DNA of 64,000 nt, from contig CAKTMO010000002.1 in the NCBI GenBank assembly GCA_934573935.1, positions 91,530 to 155,529 of the forward strand, given 5' to 3'. The translations under genes were made by a program, and so were the position numbers. The notes beneath the pieces are model-generated. The model was given only the letters and a program-made list of their open reading frames with translations. It did not search any database and was not told where the DNA came from. Positions 23,320 to 32,104 of the stretch are shown here, one piece after another; the first letter of the stretch is position 1; each line of letters opens with the position of its first letter. The DNA comes from an uncultured Oscillospiraceae bacterium (GTDB taxonomy: Bacteria; Bacillota; Clostridia; Oscillospirales; Oscillospiraceae).

Positions 23320-24054
23320 TTGAAGATCGCGCTCGTTGATGACGATATCCAGGCCTGCGACCATCTGCGGGCCTGTCTGGACAGCCTGCTGGGGCCGTCC
23401 TGTGCCCTGACCTGCTATGCAAGCGGCGAAGCGTTTCTGGCCGCCTGGCAGCCCGGGCTTTTCGACCTTGTGGTCCTGGATATCTTTATGGCGGGCATGT
23501 CCGGCGTGGAGGTCGCCCGCGCCGTGCGGGCCACGGACAAAGCCGTGAAACTGGTCTTCTGCTCCTCCAGCAACGAATTCGCCAGCGAGAGCTACGAGGT
23601 CAACGCCCGCGATTACCTGCGCAAGCCCTTCAGCCGCGAACGGGTGGCGGCCATGCTGGACCGGCTGGAGCTGGCGGAGCTGGAGCGCTCCCGTTCGCTG
23701 ACGCTGCCCAACGGCGTCAGCGTCGTCCTGCGGAACATCTCCTATGTGGACTTTTCCGCCCATCGGGTGGTGCTGCACAGCAGGCAGGGCGGGACGACGG
23801 TGGTGCGCGTCCCCTTTTCCCAGATGGAGTCGCTGCTGTGCGCGTACCCCTATTTCTTCTGCCCCACCAAGGGGATGATCGTCAATTTTTACGAGGTCGC
23901 CGCCCAGAACGGGAACGCCTTTGCCCTGCGGGACGGCACCATCGTGCCCATCAGCCGCCGCAAGGCCAAGGAGGCCCTTGACGCATACTCCGCCTTCCTC
24001 TTCCGGCAGCTCAGGAAAGGAGGAGACGCAGCATGCCGCCGCTGTACCGACTGA
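23320..24054 (+). CDS. LytTR-family response regulator (AgrA/LytR type)
   Basis: 244 residues starting at a TTG codon chosen because AGGAGG lies 6 bases upstream and the receiver domain starts right there (LKIALVDDDIQAC); the region before it lacks coding character. Receiver: acidic pocket VDDD, phospho-acceptor in LVVLDIFMAGMSG near 52-64, the Ser/Thr switch in LVFCSSSNEF, and Lys in YLRKPFS near 105. The C-terminal half is a LytTR DNA-binding domain (NISYVDFSAHRVVLHS, ending with FFCPTKGMIVNFYEV and PISRRK). It overlaps the kinase gene by 22 bases and should control its own and the divergent surface operon. Confidence 0.9.
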   Translation: MKIALVDDDIQACDHLRACLDSLLGPSCALTCYASGEAFLAAWQPGLFDLVVLDIFMAGMSGVEVARAVRATDKAVKLVFCSSSNEFASESYEVNARDYLRKPFSRERVAAMLDRLELAELERSRSLTLPNGVSVVLRNISYVDFSAHRVVLHSRQGGTTVVRVPFSQMESLLCAYPYFFCPTKGMIVNFYEVAAQNGNAFALRDGTIVPISRRKAKEALDAYSAFLFRQLRKGGDAACRRCTD

Positions 24055-25319
24055 TCGAGGTCGCCGTTTACTCGCTGCTGAACTTTTTGCCGTTTTTGGC
24101 GCTGGCGCTGTATCCCTTCCGCCACAGTCTGCGGTTTTCCCGCCGTGTCACTGGGGTGCTGATCGCCCTTGTCACGGTGGGGCAGCAGCTGCTGGGCGCG
24201 TGGGCGGCCTTTTGGCCCAACGGCAAGGCCGGCACCATCAGCGCCGTCAGCACCGTGCTGTACGCGCTGTTTTACTTTCTGGCGGTGAAAAAGCATTTCG
24301 GCAAGACGCTGTTTACCCTGCTGATGATCTCCAACATCGCCAACTTTGCCGTGATCTCCGGCAAATGTCTGGAGGGCCTGCTGTTTCCCCAGCTGGCGCT
24401 GCAAAGCTCCCGGTGGTCGTTTTCCCTGATGCTGCTGTTGATGGAGGGGCTGCTCTCCATCCCCCAGGTCTTGTATATGAAGCGGCTTTACACTCCTGCG
24501 GTGGAAAAGGAGCCGTCTGGCCTCGAGTGGCGGTATCTGTGGCTGATCCCCGCCACCTTTTACGTCATGTGGTACTTTGCCTTTTACGGCAATAGCTCCT
24601 ACTCCAGCCTTGAGATCGCCCTGCAGCCCAAAAACACGGCGTTCCTGTTCTTCATCAATGTGGGTGAGATCCTGATCTACTACGTGGTGGCCCAGCTGAT
24701 CGTGGAGCAGGACAAGATCCTTGCCCTGCGGGAGCAGAACCACCTGCTGGCCATGCAGGCCATGCAATACGAAAACCTGCAGGAGAGGATCACCAAGGCC
24801 CGCCGCGCCCAGCACGACGTGCGCCACCACATCGCCCTGATGCAGCAATACGTCAACGACGGGGACTACGCCGCCCTGAAAGACTACCTCCGCCAATACG
24901 GCAGAAGCCTGCCGGACGACGCGCTGGGCAGCTTTTGTGACAACACCGCCGCCAACGCCGTGCTGCTGTTTTTCGCCCAGCAGGCCAAATACAGCGGCGT
25001 CGGCTATACGGCGGCGGCAAGCATCCCCCGCGAGATCGGCGTGCCGGACACGGAGATCTCCGTGATACTGGGCAATCTGCTGGAAAACGCCCTGTGCATC
25101 ACGGTGGACAACACCTGCACCGGCACCCTGAAGCGCACCGCCGACGGCCAGTTCCTCTCCACCAAGCACGCGGGGGCGGGACTGGGCATCCGGTCGGTCA
25201 AAAGCATCGCCGCCCAGTATCACGGCGTATGCCGGTTCGAGGCAAAGGACGGCATGTTCTACGCCTCTGTCTACTGCCCCCTCCGCGGCCGCGCAGCCCA
25301 ACCGGCAGTGGAGACCTGA
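24033..25319 (+). CDS. AgrC-like sensor histidine kinase with shortened ATP-binding domain
   Basis: 428 residues: six or so transmembrane helices (about 8-215), a linker helix, then the dimerisation/phospho-acceptor segment RAQHDVRHHIALM near 262-274 (His) and the GHKL ATPase domain. The N-box GNLLENAL (near 349-356) runs directly into CITVDNT, the strand that normally lies ~30 residues further on, so the strand and helix between appear deleted in frame. The G-box AGLGIRSVKSIA follows. This architecture matches peptide-sensing AgrC/ComD kinases; no peptide precursor gene was found nearby. ATP binding may be impaired by the deletion. Confidence 0.87.
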   Translation: MPPLYRLIEVAVYSLLNFLPFLALALYPFRHSLRFSRRVTGVLIALVTVGQQLLGAWAAFWPNGKAGTISAVSTVLYALFYFLAVKKHFGKTLFTLLMISNIANFAVISGKCLEGLLFPQLALQSSRWSFSLMLLLMEGLLSIPQVLYMKRLYTPAVEKEPSGLEWRYLWLIPATFYVMWYFAFYGNSSYSSLEIALQPKNTAFLFFINVGEILIYYVVAQLIVEQDKILALREQNHLLAMQAMQYENLQERITKARRAQHDVRHHIALMQQYVNDGDYAALKDYLRQYGRSLPDDALGSFCDNTAANAVLLFFAQQAKYSGVGYTAAASIPREIGVPDTEISVILGNLLENALCITVDNTCTGTLKRTADGQFLSTKHAGAGLGIRSVKSIAAQYHGVCRFEAKDGMFYASVYCPLRGRAAQPAVET

Positions 25320-25333
25320 ATCGCAAAAAAAGA

Positions 25334-25362
25334 AAGGCACGACGGCTGTCGTGCCTTTTTTC
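25334..25362. terminator. Terminator between the kinase and glycerate kinase genes
   Basis: GGCACGAC, loop GGCT, GTCGTGCC plus seven T; A-rich left flank gives function on both strands. Confidence 0.9.
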
Positions 25363-25366
25363 TATC

Positions 25367-26500
25367 TCATTTTCCCACCGCGTGGTAAAACCGCAGCAGA
25401 TTGGCGGCGGTGAAGCGGAGATTCTCCCGACAGTGGGGTAGGGTCTCCGCCAGAGGGGCGGGCAGGGGATTGATGGGAAACACCCCGCTGACGCCCTGGC
25501 CGTACACCGCGGCGATGTCCGTCTCGCAGCCGCCCACCAGGGCGGCCACCGGCACCCCCAGGCGCTTCGCCCGACGGGCCACGCCCACCACCACCTTGCC
25601 CCGCAGGCTCTGGCTGTCCAGCCGCCCCTCACCGGTGATAATCAGGTCGGCGCGGGCGGCGTGGCGGTCAAAGTCTGTCAGCTCCAGCACCAGGTCGATG
25701 CCCATGCGGAGGGGGCTGCCGAAAAAGGCCGCCGCTCCCGCGCCGAAGCCTCCGGCAGCGCCGCCGCCAGGCAGCGTCAGCACCTCCCGCCCCAGATCGC
25801 GGCGGATCATCGCCGCCAGATGGGCCAGCCCCGCGTCCAGTCGGCCCACCATGGCCGCGTCCGCCCCCTTCTGGGGGCCAAAGACCGCGGCGGCGCCGGT
25901 GGGGCCGCAGAGGGGGTTATCAATGTCGCACATGGTCTCCACCGGAAGGCGCGCCAGCGCCGGATCCATGGCGGACACGTCGATGCAGGCGATATCCCTC
26001 AGCGTGGCGCCCACAGGGACAAAGGATCTGCCCGCCCCGTCCCAAAACCGCACGCCTGCGGCGGCGGCCGCGCCGCAGCCGCCGTCGTTGGTGGCGCTGC
26101 CGCCCAGCGCCAGCACCAGCCGTTTCGCGCCCTGGCGGGCGGCGTGGACCATCAGCTGCCCCACGCCATAGGTGGTGGTCCGCTCCGGATTGCGGCACTC
26201 CCCCACCAGAGGAAGCCCCGCGGCGGCGGCCATCTCCACCACCGCCGTGCCGTCCGGCAAAAGGCCGTAGCAGGCCGTCAGCGGTTCGCCGCAGGGGCCG
26301 GCGCAGGCCACGCTGACCCGCCGGCCGCCCACGGCGGCAAGAAAGGCATCCACCGTGCCCTCGCCGCCATCCGCCACGGGAATGGCGCGGACGCGGGCCT
26401 CCGGCTCCAGCGAATAGATGACCTCCTCCACAATGCGGCACACCTCCACCGAGGACAGCGTGCCCTTGAAGGAATCGGGGATGACGATGTAGCTTGCCAT
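25367..26500 (-). CDS. glxK: Glycerate kinase (GarK/GlxK type)
   Basis: 377 residues of the type I glycerate kinase family. Conserved: IPDSFKGTLSS at the N-terminus (substrate loop), PVADGGEGTVDAF near 41-53, LALGGSATNDGGCGAAAAAG near 130-149 (catalytic Asp region), and ITGEGRLDSQSLRGK near 289-303 (nucleotide loop). It phosphorylates D-glycerate to 2- or 3-phosphoglycerate, joining glycolysis. It is the last gene of the minus-strand run that starts with the peptide importer; start ATG lies 12 bases after the DUF3786 gene, with an AGGAGG site inside that gene's stop region. Confidence 0.95.
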   Translation of the reverse strand: MASYIVIPDSFKGTLSSVEVCRIVEEVIYSLEPEARVRAIPVADGGEGTVDAFLAAVGGRRVSVACAGPCGEPLTACYGLLPDGTAVVEMAAAAGLPLVGECRNPERTTTYGVGQLMVHAARQGAKRLVLALGGSATNDGGCGAAAAAGVRFWDGAGRSFVPVGATLRDIACIDVSAMDPALARLPVETMCDIDNPLCGPTGAAAVFGPQKGADAAMVGRLDAGLAHLAAMIRRDLGREVLTLPGGGAAGGFGAGAAAFFGSPLRMGIDLVLELTDFDRHAARADLIITGEGRLDSQSLRGKVVVGVARRAKRLGVPVAALVGGCETDIAAVYGQGVSGVFPINPLPAPLAETLPHCRENLRFTAANLLRFYHAVGK

Positions 26501-26512
26501 AAGCGCCTCCTG

Positions 26513-27115
26513 TCAGCGTGGTGTGGGGCCGCCCGTCAGCCGCTCCAGCAGCAGATCCCCCACGGTGACGGCGTCCTCCACCGTCAGGTAATGGGCGGCA
26601 GCCTCGTCGATGAACATCCGCCCCGAGGCGGGGAACTCCTCGTCCGCCAGCCACAGCCGCAGCCATACGGGATAGCGGGGCAGGAAGGGAAAGCGGGCGC
26701 AGAGATCGGCGTTGGAGGGCTCCAGCTCCGCCCCCAGGGCAAGGCAGCGGCAGCGCAGCTCCGCCGCGCTCAGCCGTCCCAGCCGCTGGCGGATCACCCG
26801 CTCCGCCCGCCGGTCAAAATCGCCGCCCCGCACCATGCCGTCCCGATACTGACCGAAGGCCATCATCCGCCCCGTCAGGGGCGTGCCGTCCGCCAGATCC
26901 AGATAGTGCAGCAGCGTCAGTGCGTGCCACATGTCCAGCTCCGGCGACAGGGCAAGGGACGGCAGCGCCACGGCCACGGTCTTCCCCAGCGTGGGCACCA
27001 GAAAGCAGCCGTCCCGCCAGCACACGGCGGCGCGGCGGGCAATATCCTCCGGCCTGTGGCGGGCGATCCGCTGCCGCGCCACGACCAGCATGCTGTCGTA
27101 TTGGGGATTGGCCAT
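26513..27115 (-). CDS. DUF3786 domain protein
   Basis: 200 residues, soluble. The C-terminal segment YPVWLRLWLADEEFPASGRM followed by FIDEAAAHYLTVEDAVTVGDLLLE is the diagnostic pattern of DUF3786, a family of unknown function frequent in Clostridia and often near one-carbon or corrinoid enzymes. Nothing in the present neighbourhood explains its role. RBS AAAGGAGCTG upstream. Placed between the glycerate kinase and DUF3810 genes, probably cotranscribed. Confidence 0.8.
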   Translation of the reverse strand: MANPQYDSMLVVARQRIARHRPEDIARRAAVCWRDGCFLVPTLGKTVAVALPSLALSPELDMWHALTLLHYLDLADGTPLTGRMMAFGQYRDGMVRGGDFDRRAERVIRQRLGRLSAAELRCRCLALGAELEPSNADLCARFPFLPRYPVWLRLWLADEEFPASGRMFIDEAAAHYLTVEDAVTVGDLLLERLTGGPTPR

Positions 27116-27166
27116 AGGCAGCTCCTTTCTTCCGACATCGCAATGTATTTTTTCAGAAAATCCCTT

Positions 27167-28252
27167 TCACCCGCCGTAGTACGCCAGCAGCAGGTCCACC
27201 ACCGCGCCGTAGCTCTGCACGCCGTCACTCAGGCCGTTGGACTTCAAAAAGCCGTCGTAGACTTTGGTGGCGGCGGTGTTCACCAGCCCGTCGAACCGGG
27301 CCCAGTAGGCGCTGTTCCGCGCCAGGTCAGCCCGCACCGTATCCGCCAGACTGTCCCGAACGGTCTGCCACGCCTCCCTGTCCGCCCGGTACAGGGCGTT
27401 GGCCAGATGGACATAGCCCATCAGATAGCCGGAATAGCGATAGGCGTCGTTTTCCGCGGTGGTGGCCGCCAGAATGGCGATGAAATTGCACTCCTGCTCC
27501 GATGCCACCCCTTGCTGGTGGGCTAGCTCGTGGCAGATATTGGCGGGCAGATAGGCGGCGGGGCTCTCATCGTTCAGATTGGCCTCGCCGGTAAAGGGAA
27601 AATAAAAGCCACTGAAATCCAGATAGCTCATGCCCCGCGAGGACACAAATGCCTTGGGCATGGCGTTGGGCCTGTGCAGGCAGTCGAACTCCTCCACCAC
27701 GCCGTCATAGGCGGCGGAGGCGGCGGCAAAGATCTCCTGCCGCGGCACGGCGAAGCAGCCGTTTTCATCCCGCGCCACCTGGGGCGCAAGGGCGGAGACC
27801 TCATCGGCAAAGCGCTGGGTCAGCGCCGTCAGCTCCGCCGCCGTGCCGCCCCGGGCGGTCAGGCCGCTTCTGTCCTGAAAGCTGTCGGCCCCGTAAAACA
27901 CGCCCCAGAACAGGCAGAAGCCCGCATAGATGCTGAGGGCCACATTCACCACCGTCAGGGCCATCCGCAGCAGGCGCAGCCCCTTTTCCGGACAGACGAT
28001 CAGGCACCGCACCTGCCACGCCAGATACAGCAGCGCCGCGTAGATGCCCGACAGGATCAGCACCTCCGCCACAGACACGGAGGTCAGGCTCCACAGCCGC
28101 CCCAGCGCCTGCTCCACGGGTAAAATGACGCGGCCGCACAGCCAGTTCATGGCGGTGCGGCAGGTGCGCAGGGGAAAATAGGCGGTGAAAAACGCCGCCA
28201 GTCCCGCCAGCCACCACAGATATCTCCGGCAGCGCCGTAACCGTTCCATCAC
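27167..28252 (-). CDS. DUF3810 membrane protein with HELAHQ zinc-peptidase-like motif
   Basis: 361 residues: three transmembrane helices in the first ~120 (one near 14-30, then two), followed by a soluble domain. NICHELAHQQGVASEQECNF near 236-255 resembles a gluzincin-type HExxH zinc site with the second helix Glu further on, as found in DUF3810 proteins. Predicted to be a membrane-bound metal-dependent peptidase or a relative; catalysis is unproven. It begins with ATGATGG overlapping the end of the thioesterase gene, indicating coupled translation. Confidence 0.78.
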   Translation of the reverse strand: MMERLRRCRRYLWWLAGLAAFFTAYFPLRTCRTAMNWLCGRVILPVEQALGRLWSLTSVSVAEVLILSGIYAALLYLAWQVRCLIVCPEKGLRLLRMALTVVNVALSIYAGFCLFWGVFYGADSFQDRSGLTARGGTAAELTALTQRFADEVSALAPQVARDENGCFAVPRQEIFAAASAAYDGVVEEFDCLHRPNAMPKAFVSSRGMSYLDFSGFYFPFTGEANLNDESPAAYLPANICHELAHQQGVASEQECNFIAILAATTAENDAYRYSGYLMGYVHLANALYRADREAWQTVRDSLADTVRADLARNSAYWARFDGLVNTAATKVYDGFLKSNGLSDGVQSYGAVVDLLLAYYGG

Positions 28253-28668
28253 GCCAGCTGCCTGCCGGTGAAGTACATCACCGTATGGCCGGTGGTGATC
28301 AGCTTTCCGGTCTCGTCGCGGATCTCGGAATCGCAGAAAACCAGCTTGCCGCCCGCCTTCTGCACCCGTCCCGTGGCGATCAGCTTACCGGAGGAAGGTC
28401 CGGCGTTGACGCAGTCGATGGTGCCGCTGACGGTGACGCAGGCCTCCATCCGCGTGGTCAGGATAGCCATGCCGCAGGCCACGTCCGACAGGGTGAACAG
28501 AATGCCGCCGTGGGGGACGCCCCAGCGGTTCAGGGTCTCGGGGTGGATTTCCACCTCCACCTGGGCCCAGCCGTCGTCCACCGCCACGATCTTCACATGG
28601 TTGTGCACATCAAAGGGCTCGCTGTCCAGGGCCAGGTTCAATAATTGCTGCTTTCTCTCGTCTGTCAT
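28249..28668 (-). CDS. PaaI-family hotdog thioesterase
   Basis: 139 residues; the start MTDERKQQLLNL is preferred over an upstream ATG lying inside the preceding ABC ATPase gene. Hotdog-fold signature NRWGVPHGGILFTLSDVACG near 48-67, where the HGG and the Asp in the central helix mark the active site. Members hydrolyse aryl- or acyl-CoA thioesters. It sits 7 bases after the DppF-like gene and overlaps the DUF3810 gene by 4 bases. Substrate unknown. Confidence 0.88.
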   Translation of the reverse strand: MTDERKQQLLNLALDSEPFDVHNHVKIVAVDDGWAQVEVEIHPETLNRWGVPHGGILFTLSDVACGMAILTTRMEACVTVSGTIDCVNAGPSSGKLIATGRVQKAGGKLVFCDSEIRDETGKLITTGHTVMYFTGRQLA

Positions 28669-28675
28669 AGCTTTT

Positions 28676-29401
28676 TCACTCCGCTGCTTGTAGTAATTGT
28701 TTCGTATACTCCGCCTGGGGATGGTCGTACACCTCGTCCACCGTCCCCTGCTCCACAATGCGGCCGTCCTTCAGCACCAGGCACCGGTCGCAGATCTCAT
28801 ACACCACGTTCAGGTCGTGGGAGATGAAGAGATAGGAAATGCCGAACTCCCGCCGCAGTCGGGCGATCAGCTGCAATATCTGGGCCTGAATGGTCACATC
28901 CAGCGCCGACACCGCCTCGTCGGCGATGATCAGCCCCGGCTTCTGGATCAGCGCCATGCCGATGCACAGCCGCTGCTTCTGCCCGCCGGAGAGCTGGTGG
29001 GGATAGCGTCCGTAATAGCTCTCGTCCAGTCCCACCAGGGCCATGGTGTCCCGCACGCGGCTTTCCACACCGGCCCTGTCATACTTGCCGTAGATCAGCA
29101 GCGGCTCCGCCAGGGCGCGGCCCACGGTAAAGGCGGGGTTCAGACTGCCCGCCGGATCCTGAAACACCATCTGGGGCCGCTTGGTGTAATGGGTGACGGT
29201 TCCCGTCACATCCTTTTCCATCCCCAGCACGGCCCGCGCCAGGGTAGATTTGCCGCTGCCGCTCTCCCCCACCAAGCCCAGGATCTCACCCCGATGCAGG
29301 GTAAAGCTGATATCATGCAGCACCTGTTGGCGCTGTCTGCGCAGGCCCGTGCCGCGATACCACACGTTCAGGCCCTTCACCTCTAAAACCGTCTCTGTCA
29401 T
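28676..29401 (-). CDS. dppF: Oligopeptide ABC importer ATPase (DppF/OppF type)
   Basis: 241 residues. Walker [12 protein letters not shown] near 43-53, Q-loop [10 protein letters not shown], signature [12 protein letters not shown] near 144-155, Walker [13 protein letters not shown] near 163-174 and H-loop FISHDLNVV. The start [11 protein letters not shown] overlaps the DppD stop by 4 bases; upstream in-frame ATG codons lie within dppD. It lacks the usual C-terminal peptide-family tail beyond the QAEYTKQLL segment. Partner of the next ATPase in energising uptake by DppB/DppC. Confidence 0.92.
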   Translation of the reverse strand: MTETVLEVKGLNVWYRGTGLRRQRQQVLHDISFTLHRGEILGLVGESGSGKSTLARAVLGMEKDVTGTVTHYTKRPQMVFQDPAGSLNPAFTVGRALAEPLLIYGKYDRAGVESRVRDTMALVGLDESYYGRYPHQLSGGQKQRLCIGMALIQKPGLIIADEAVSALDVTIQAQILQLIARLRREFGISYLFISHDLNVVYEICDRCLVLKDGRIVEQGTVDEVYDHPQAEYTKQLLQAAE

Positions 29402-30177
29402 AGCTTCTTCCTCGTGGGGATGGCGGCGATGAGCCGCTTGGTATATTCCGCCTGGGGGTCGTGGAACACCCGCTGCGTCTCGCCGGTCTCCACGATGCGG
29501 CCCTTTTCCATCACCGCCACGTGGGTGCACAGCTTGCGCACCACGTTCAGGTTGTGGGAGATAAACAGAATGGACATGCCCAGCTCCCGATTCAGCCGCC
29601 GCAGCAGCTCCAGTATCTGGGCCTGAATGGTCACGTCCAGCGCCGTGGTGGACTCGTCCGCCAGCAGCAGCTTGGGGCGGGAGATGATGGCCGCGGCGAT
29701 CATGGCCCGCTGCAGCATGCCGCCGGACATCTGGTGGGGATATTTGTCATACACCGCCTCGGCGTCCGGCAGGTCCACGTCCCGCAGGGCCTGCAGCGCC
29801 CGCTCCCGCCGCTCCTGGGCCGACAGCTTCGTGTGTACCCGCAGCGCCTCCTCCACCTGGGGGCCGATGCGCATAACGGGGTCCATGGCGCTCATAGGCT
29901 CCTGAAACACCACAGAGATGGCGCAGCCCTGACGGCGGCGCATCTGGGCGGGGGTCAATCCCAACAGATCGACGCCGTCCAGCAGCACCTGTCCGGTCAC
30001 GTCCGCCCGCCGCTGGGGCATCAAGCCGGACACCACCATGGCGGTCACGGTCTTGCCGCTGCCGCTCTCCCCCACCAGACCCATGATCTGGCCGTCGTCC
30101 ACCGTCAGGCAGATGCCGTCCACCGCGTTGCGGCCCGCGTCGTGAAAACGTACCCGCAGATCCCTGATCTCCAGCAT
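29398..30177 (-). CDS. dppD: Oligopeptide ABC importer ATPase (DppD/OppD type)
   Basis: 259 residues. Walker [12 protein letters not shown] near 38-48, Q-loop [12 protein letters not shown] (typical of OppD), signature [12 protein letters not shown] near 147-158, Walker [13 protein letters not shown] and H-loop FISHNLNVV. The start [11 protein letters not shown] is supported by position 2 bases after dppC and its fit with the family; the longer frame extends into dppC. Shorter than classic OppD (~330), as the C-terminal Cys cluster region is absent; it ends soon after [15 protein letters not shown]. Confidence 0.92.
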   Translation of the reverse strand: MLEIRDLRVRFHDAGRNAVDGICLTVDDGQIMGLVGESGSGKTVTAMVVSGLMPQRRADVTGQVLLDGVDLLGLTPAQMRRRQGCAISVVFQEPMSAMDPVMRIGPQVEEALRVHTKLSAQERRERALQALRDVDLPDAEAVYDKYPHQMSGGMLQRAMIAAAIISRPKLLLADESTTALDVTIQAQILELLRRLNRELGMSILFISHNLNVVRKLCTHVAVMEKGRIVETGETQRVFHDPQAEYTKRLIAAIPTRKKL

Positions 30178-30179
30178 GG

Positions 30180-30983
30180 TCACACGTCCTCCTTCCGCAG
30201 CCCCTCGCCCATCATGCTGACGCCCAGGATCAGCAGCACAATCACCGCGCCGGTACACAGCACGTACCAGGGCGCCTTTATCATATAGCTCTGGGATTCC
30301 GACAGCATATAGCCCAGCGACACATCCGGCGCGGACACACCGATACCCAGATAGCTCATGCTGGCTTCCGCCAGCACGGCGTTGTTAAACCCGATGACCA
30401 GCGCCGGCAGCAGCACGCCCCAGGTGTTGGGCAGAATGTGCCGGAAGATGATTCGCAGATGGGAGGCCCCCATTAATCGGGCGGATTTGACATAGCTCAT
30501 GGCCCGATGGCGGGCGAATTCCGCCCGCACCACCCGGGCAAAGCTGGGAATGAAGGCCACCCCCAGCGCCAGGATCACATTGTATTTGCCAAAGCCCAGC
30601 ATGGCGATGAACACCAGCGCCAGCAGGATGTTGGGAAAGGCCGTCAGCGCGTCGTTCAGGCGCATGAGCACCTCGTCCGCCACGCCGCCGAAATAGCCGG
30701 TAAAGGCCCCGATCAGGGTGCCCACCGCGCCGCCGATCAAAACGGTGCACAGGGCGATGAAAAAGGTAGTGCCCATGCCCGCCATGACGCGGCTGAAGAT
30801 GTCGCGGCCAAAGCTGTCCGTTCCGAACAGATGGTGCAGCGAGGGCGCCAGAAACTTCTCGCTGCCCACGATGGCCGTGGGGTCATAGGGCGTCCACACA
30901 TAGCCGATCAGCGCCAGCGCCGCCATCACGGCGGCAATGGCCGCGCCGATGCGGAAGGACGTATTCTTCTTTTGCAGCAGCAT
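30180..30983 (-). CDS. dppC: Oligopeptide ABC importer permease (DppC type)
   Basis: 267 residues with about six transmembrane helices. The N-terminal helix is followed by FLAPSLHHLFGTDSFGRDIF, the hallmark FGTDxxGRD of DppC/OppC. The ATPase-coupling EAA-like loop is RVVRAEFARHRAMSYVKSAR (about 154-173) ending LMGASHLRIIFRHILPN. Lies between dppB (12 bases upstream) and dppD (2 bases downstream). Confidence 0.93.
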   Translation of the reverse strand: MLLQKKNTSFRIGAAIAAVMAALALIGYVWTPYDPTAIVGSEKFLAPSLHHLFGTDSFGRDIFSRVMAGMGTTFFIALCTVLIGGAVGTLIGAFTGYFGGVADEVLMRLNDALTAFPNILLALVFIAMLGFGKYNVILALGVAFIPSFARVVRAEFARHRAMSYVKSARLMGASHLRIIFRHILPNTWGVLLPALVIGFNNAVLAEASMSYLGIGVSAPDVSLGYMLSESQSYMIKAPWYVLCTGAVIVLLILGVSMMGEGLRKEDV

Positions 30984-30995
30984 GTCCGTCCCTCC

Positions 30996-31937
30996 CTATC
31001 GCAGCCGCAGCCGTGGATCCAGCTGCTGGTTCAGGATATCCGCCAGCGTGTTCACCAGCACCACCCACAGCGCCAGGATCACCACAATGGCCTGCACCAC
31101 CGGAAAGTCCCGATTGGCGATGGAGGTCAGCAGCATGCGGCCGATGCCTGGGATGGCAAAGACCTGCTCGATGATGACGCTGCCCGCCACGATATCGGCC
31201 ACCGTCATGGCGAGGAACGCCACCGTGGGCACCACGGCGTTGCGCAGCACATGGCGGTACAGCACCGCCCGCGGGGTGTTGCCCCGGCTGTAGGCGGTGC
31301 GGACGTAGTCCTTGCCCAGCTCGCCGGCGATGGAGCCCTTCAGCATCTTCACCGTCATGGCGATGCGGGGCAGGGCGATGGCAGCGGCGGGGTACAGCAG
31401 ATACCCCACGCTGCGCCAGAAGCCGCGGTTGGGCGCGATAAACGCCCCCGGGTCGAACCAGTGCAGCACCAGACCGCACAGCAGCGTCAGCAGAATACCC
31501 ACCACAAAGGGAGGCACCGCCATCACCACCTGGCCCAGCACCGTCAGCGCCCGATCCAGCCACCTCCCCTGGCGGGAGGCGGCAAACAGGCCGATGGGCA
31601 ACGACGCCGCCACGATCAGCACAAAGGCGATGGCCGTCAGCAGCGCCGTGACCCCCAGCTTGCCGTGCAGCAGCTCCGCCACCGGCATGGCGTAGACGTA
31701 GGACGTGCCGAAATCCCCGTGAAGGGCATTGACCACCCATTCGAGATAGCGGGTGAAAAAGGGGCGATCCAGTCCCAGCTCCGTCCGCAGGGCGGCCACT
31801 GCCTCAGCGGTGGCGTCGCTGCCCAACAGCTTGATGGTGGGGTCTCCCGGAATGATCTGGAACGCCAGAAACGCGAAGAAAGAGACGATGACCATGGTCA
31901 GGAGCATCATTCCGATCTTCTTTATGATGTTGCGCAT
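30996..31937 (-). CDS. dppB: Oligopeptide ABC importer permease (DppB type)
   Basis: 313 residues with about six transmembrane helices. The start MRNIIKKIGMMLLTMV is chosen because AAAGAG lies 9 bases upstream, while ATG codons 2-3 codons earlier are too close to it. DppB hallmarks: IIPGDPTIKLLG near 30, LGLDRPFFTRYLEWV, and the coupling loop KDYVRTAYSRGNTPRAVLYR. A repeat element separates it from dppA (168 bases). Confidence 0.93.
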   Translation of the reverse strand: MRNIIKKIGMMLLTMVIVSFFAFLAFQIIPGDPTIKLLGSDATAEAVAALRTELGLDRPFFTRYLEWVVNALHGDFGTSYVYAMPVAELLHGKLGVTALLTAIAFVLIVAASLPIGLFAASRQGRWLDRALTVLGQVVMAVPPFVVGILLTLLCGLVLHWFDPGAFIAPNRGFWRSVGYLLYPAAAIALPRIAMTVKMLKGSIAGELGKDYVRTAYSRGNTPRAVLYRHVLRNAVVPTVAFLAMTVADIVAGSVIIEQVFAIPGIGRMLLTSIANRDFPVVQAIVVILALWVVLVNTLADILNQQLDPRLRLR

Positions 31938-31988
31938 GGTCATCATCTCTTTCTGTTGGTTGGTTAGATGGGGACGGCGGAATAGCGC

Positions 31989-32102
31989 ACCCAAAGGCCC
32001 CCTTGTGTAAAGGGGGCTGTCTCGGCATGAGCCGAGACTGGGGGATTGCCGGTCAACCCCTCCGGCGCTTCGCGCCGCCTCCCCTTGCACAGCGGAAGGC
32101 TA
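31989..32102. repeat. MITE-like repeat, copy B
   Basis: Same family as 5449-5588: begins AAAGGCCCCCTTGTGTAAAG, has a hairpin (TCTCGGC/GCCGAGA), contains GGGGGATTG, and ends near CCTTGCACAGCGGAAGGCT. Its outer ends mirror each other. It sits inside the peptide-importer operon between dppA and dppB, where its hairpins may lower downstream expression relative to the binding protein. Confidence 0.75.
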
Positions 32103-32104
32103 TT

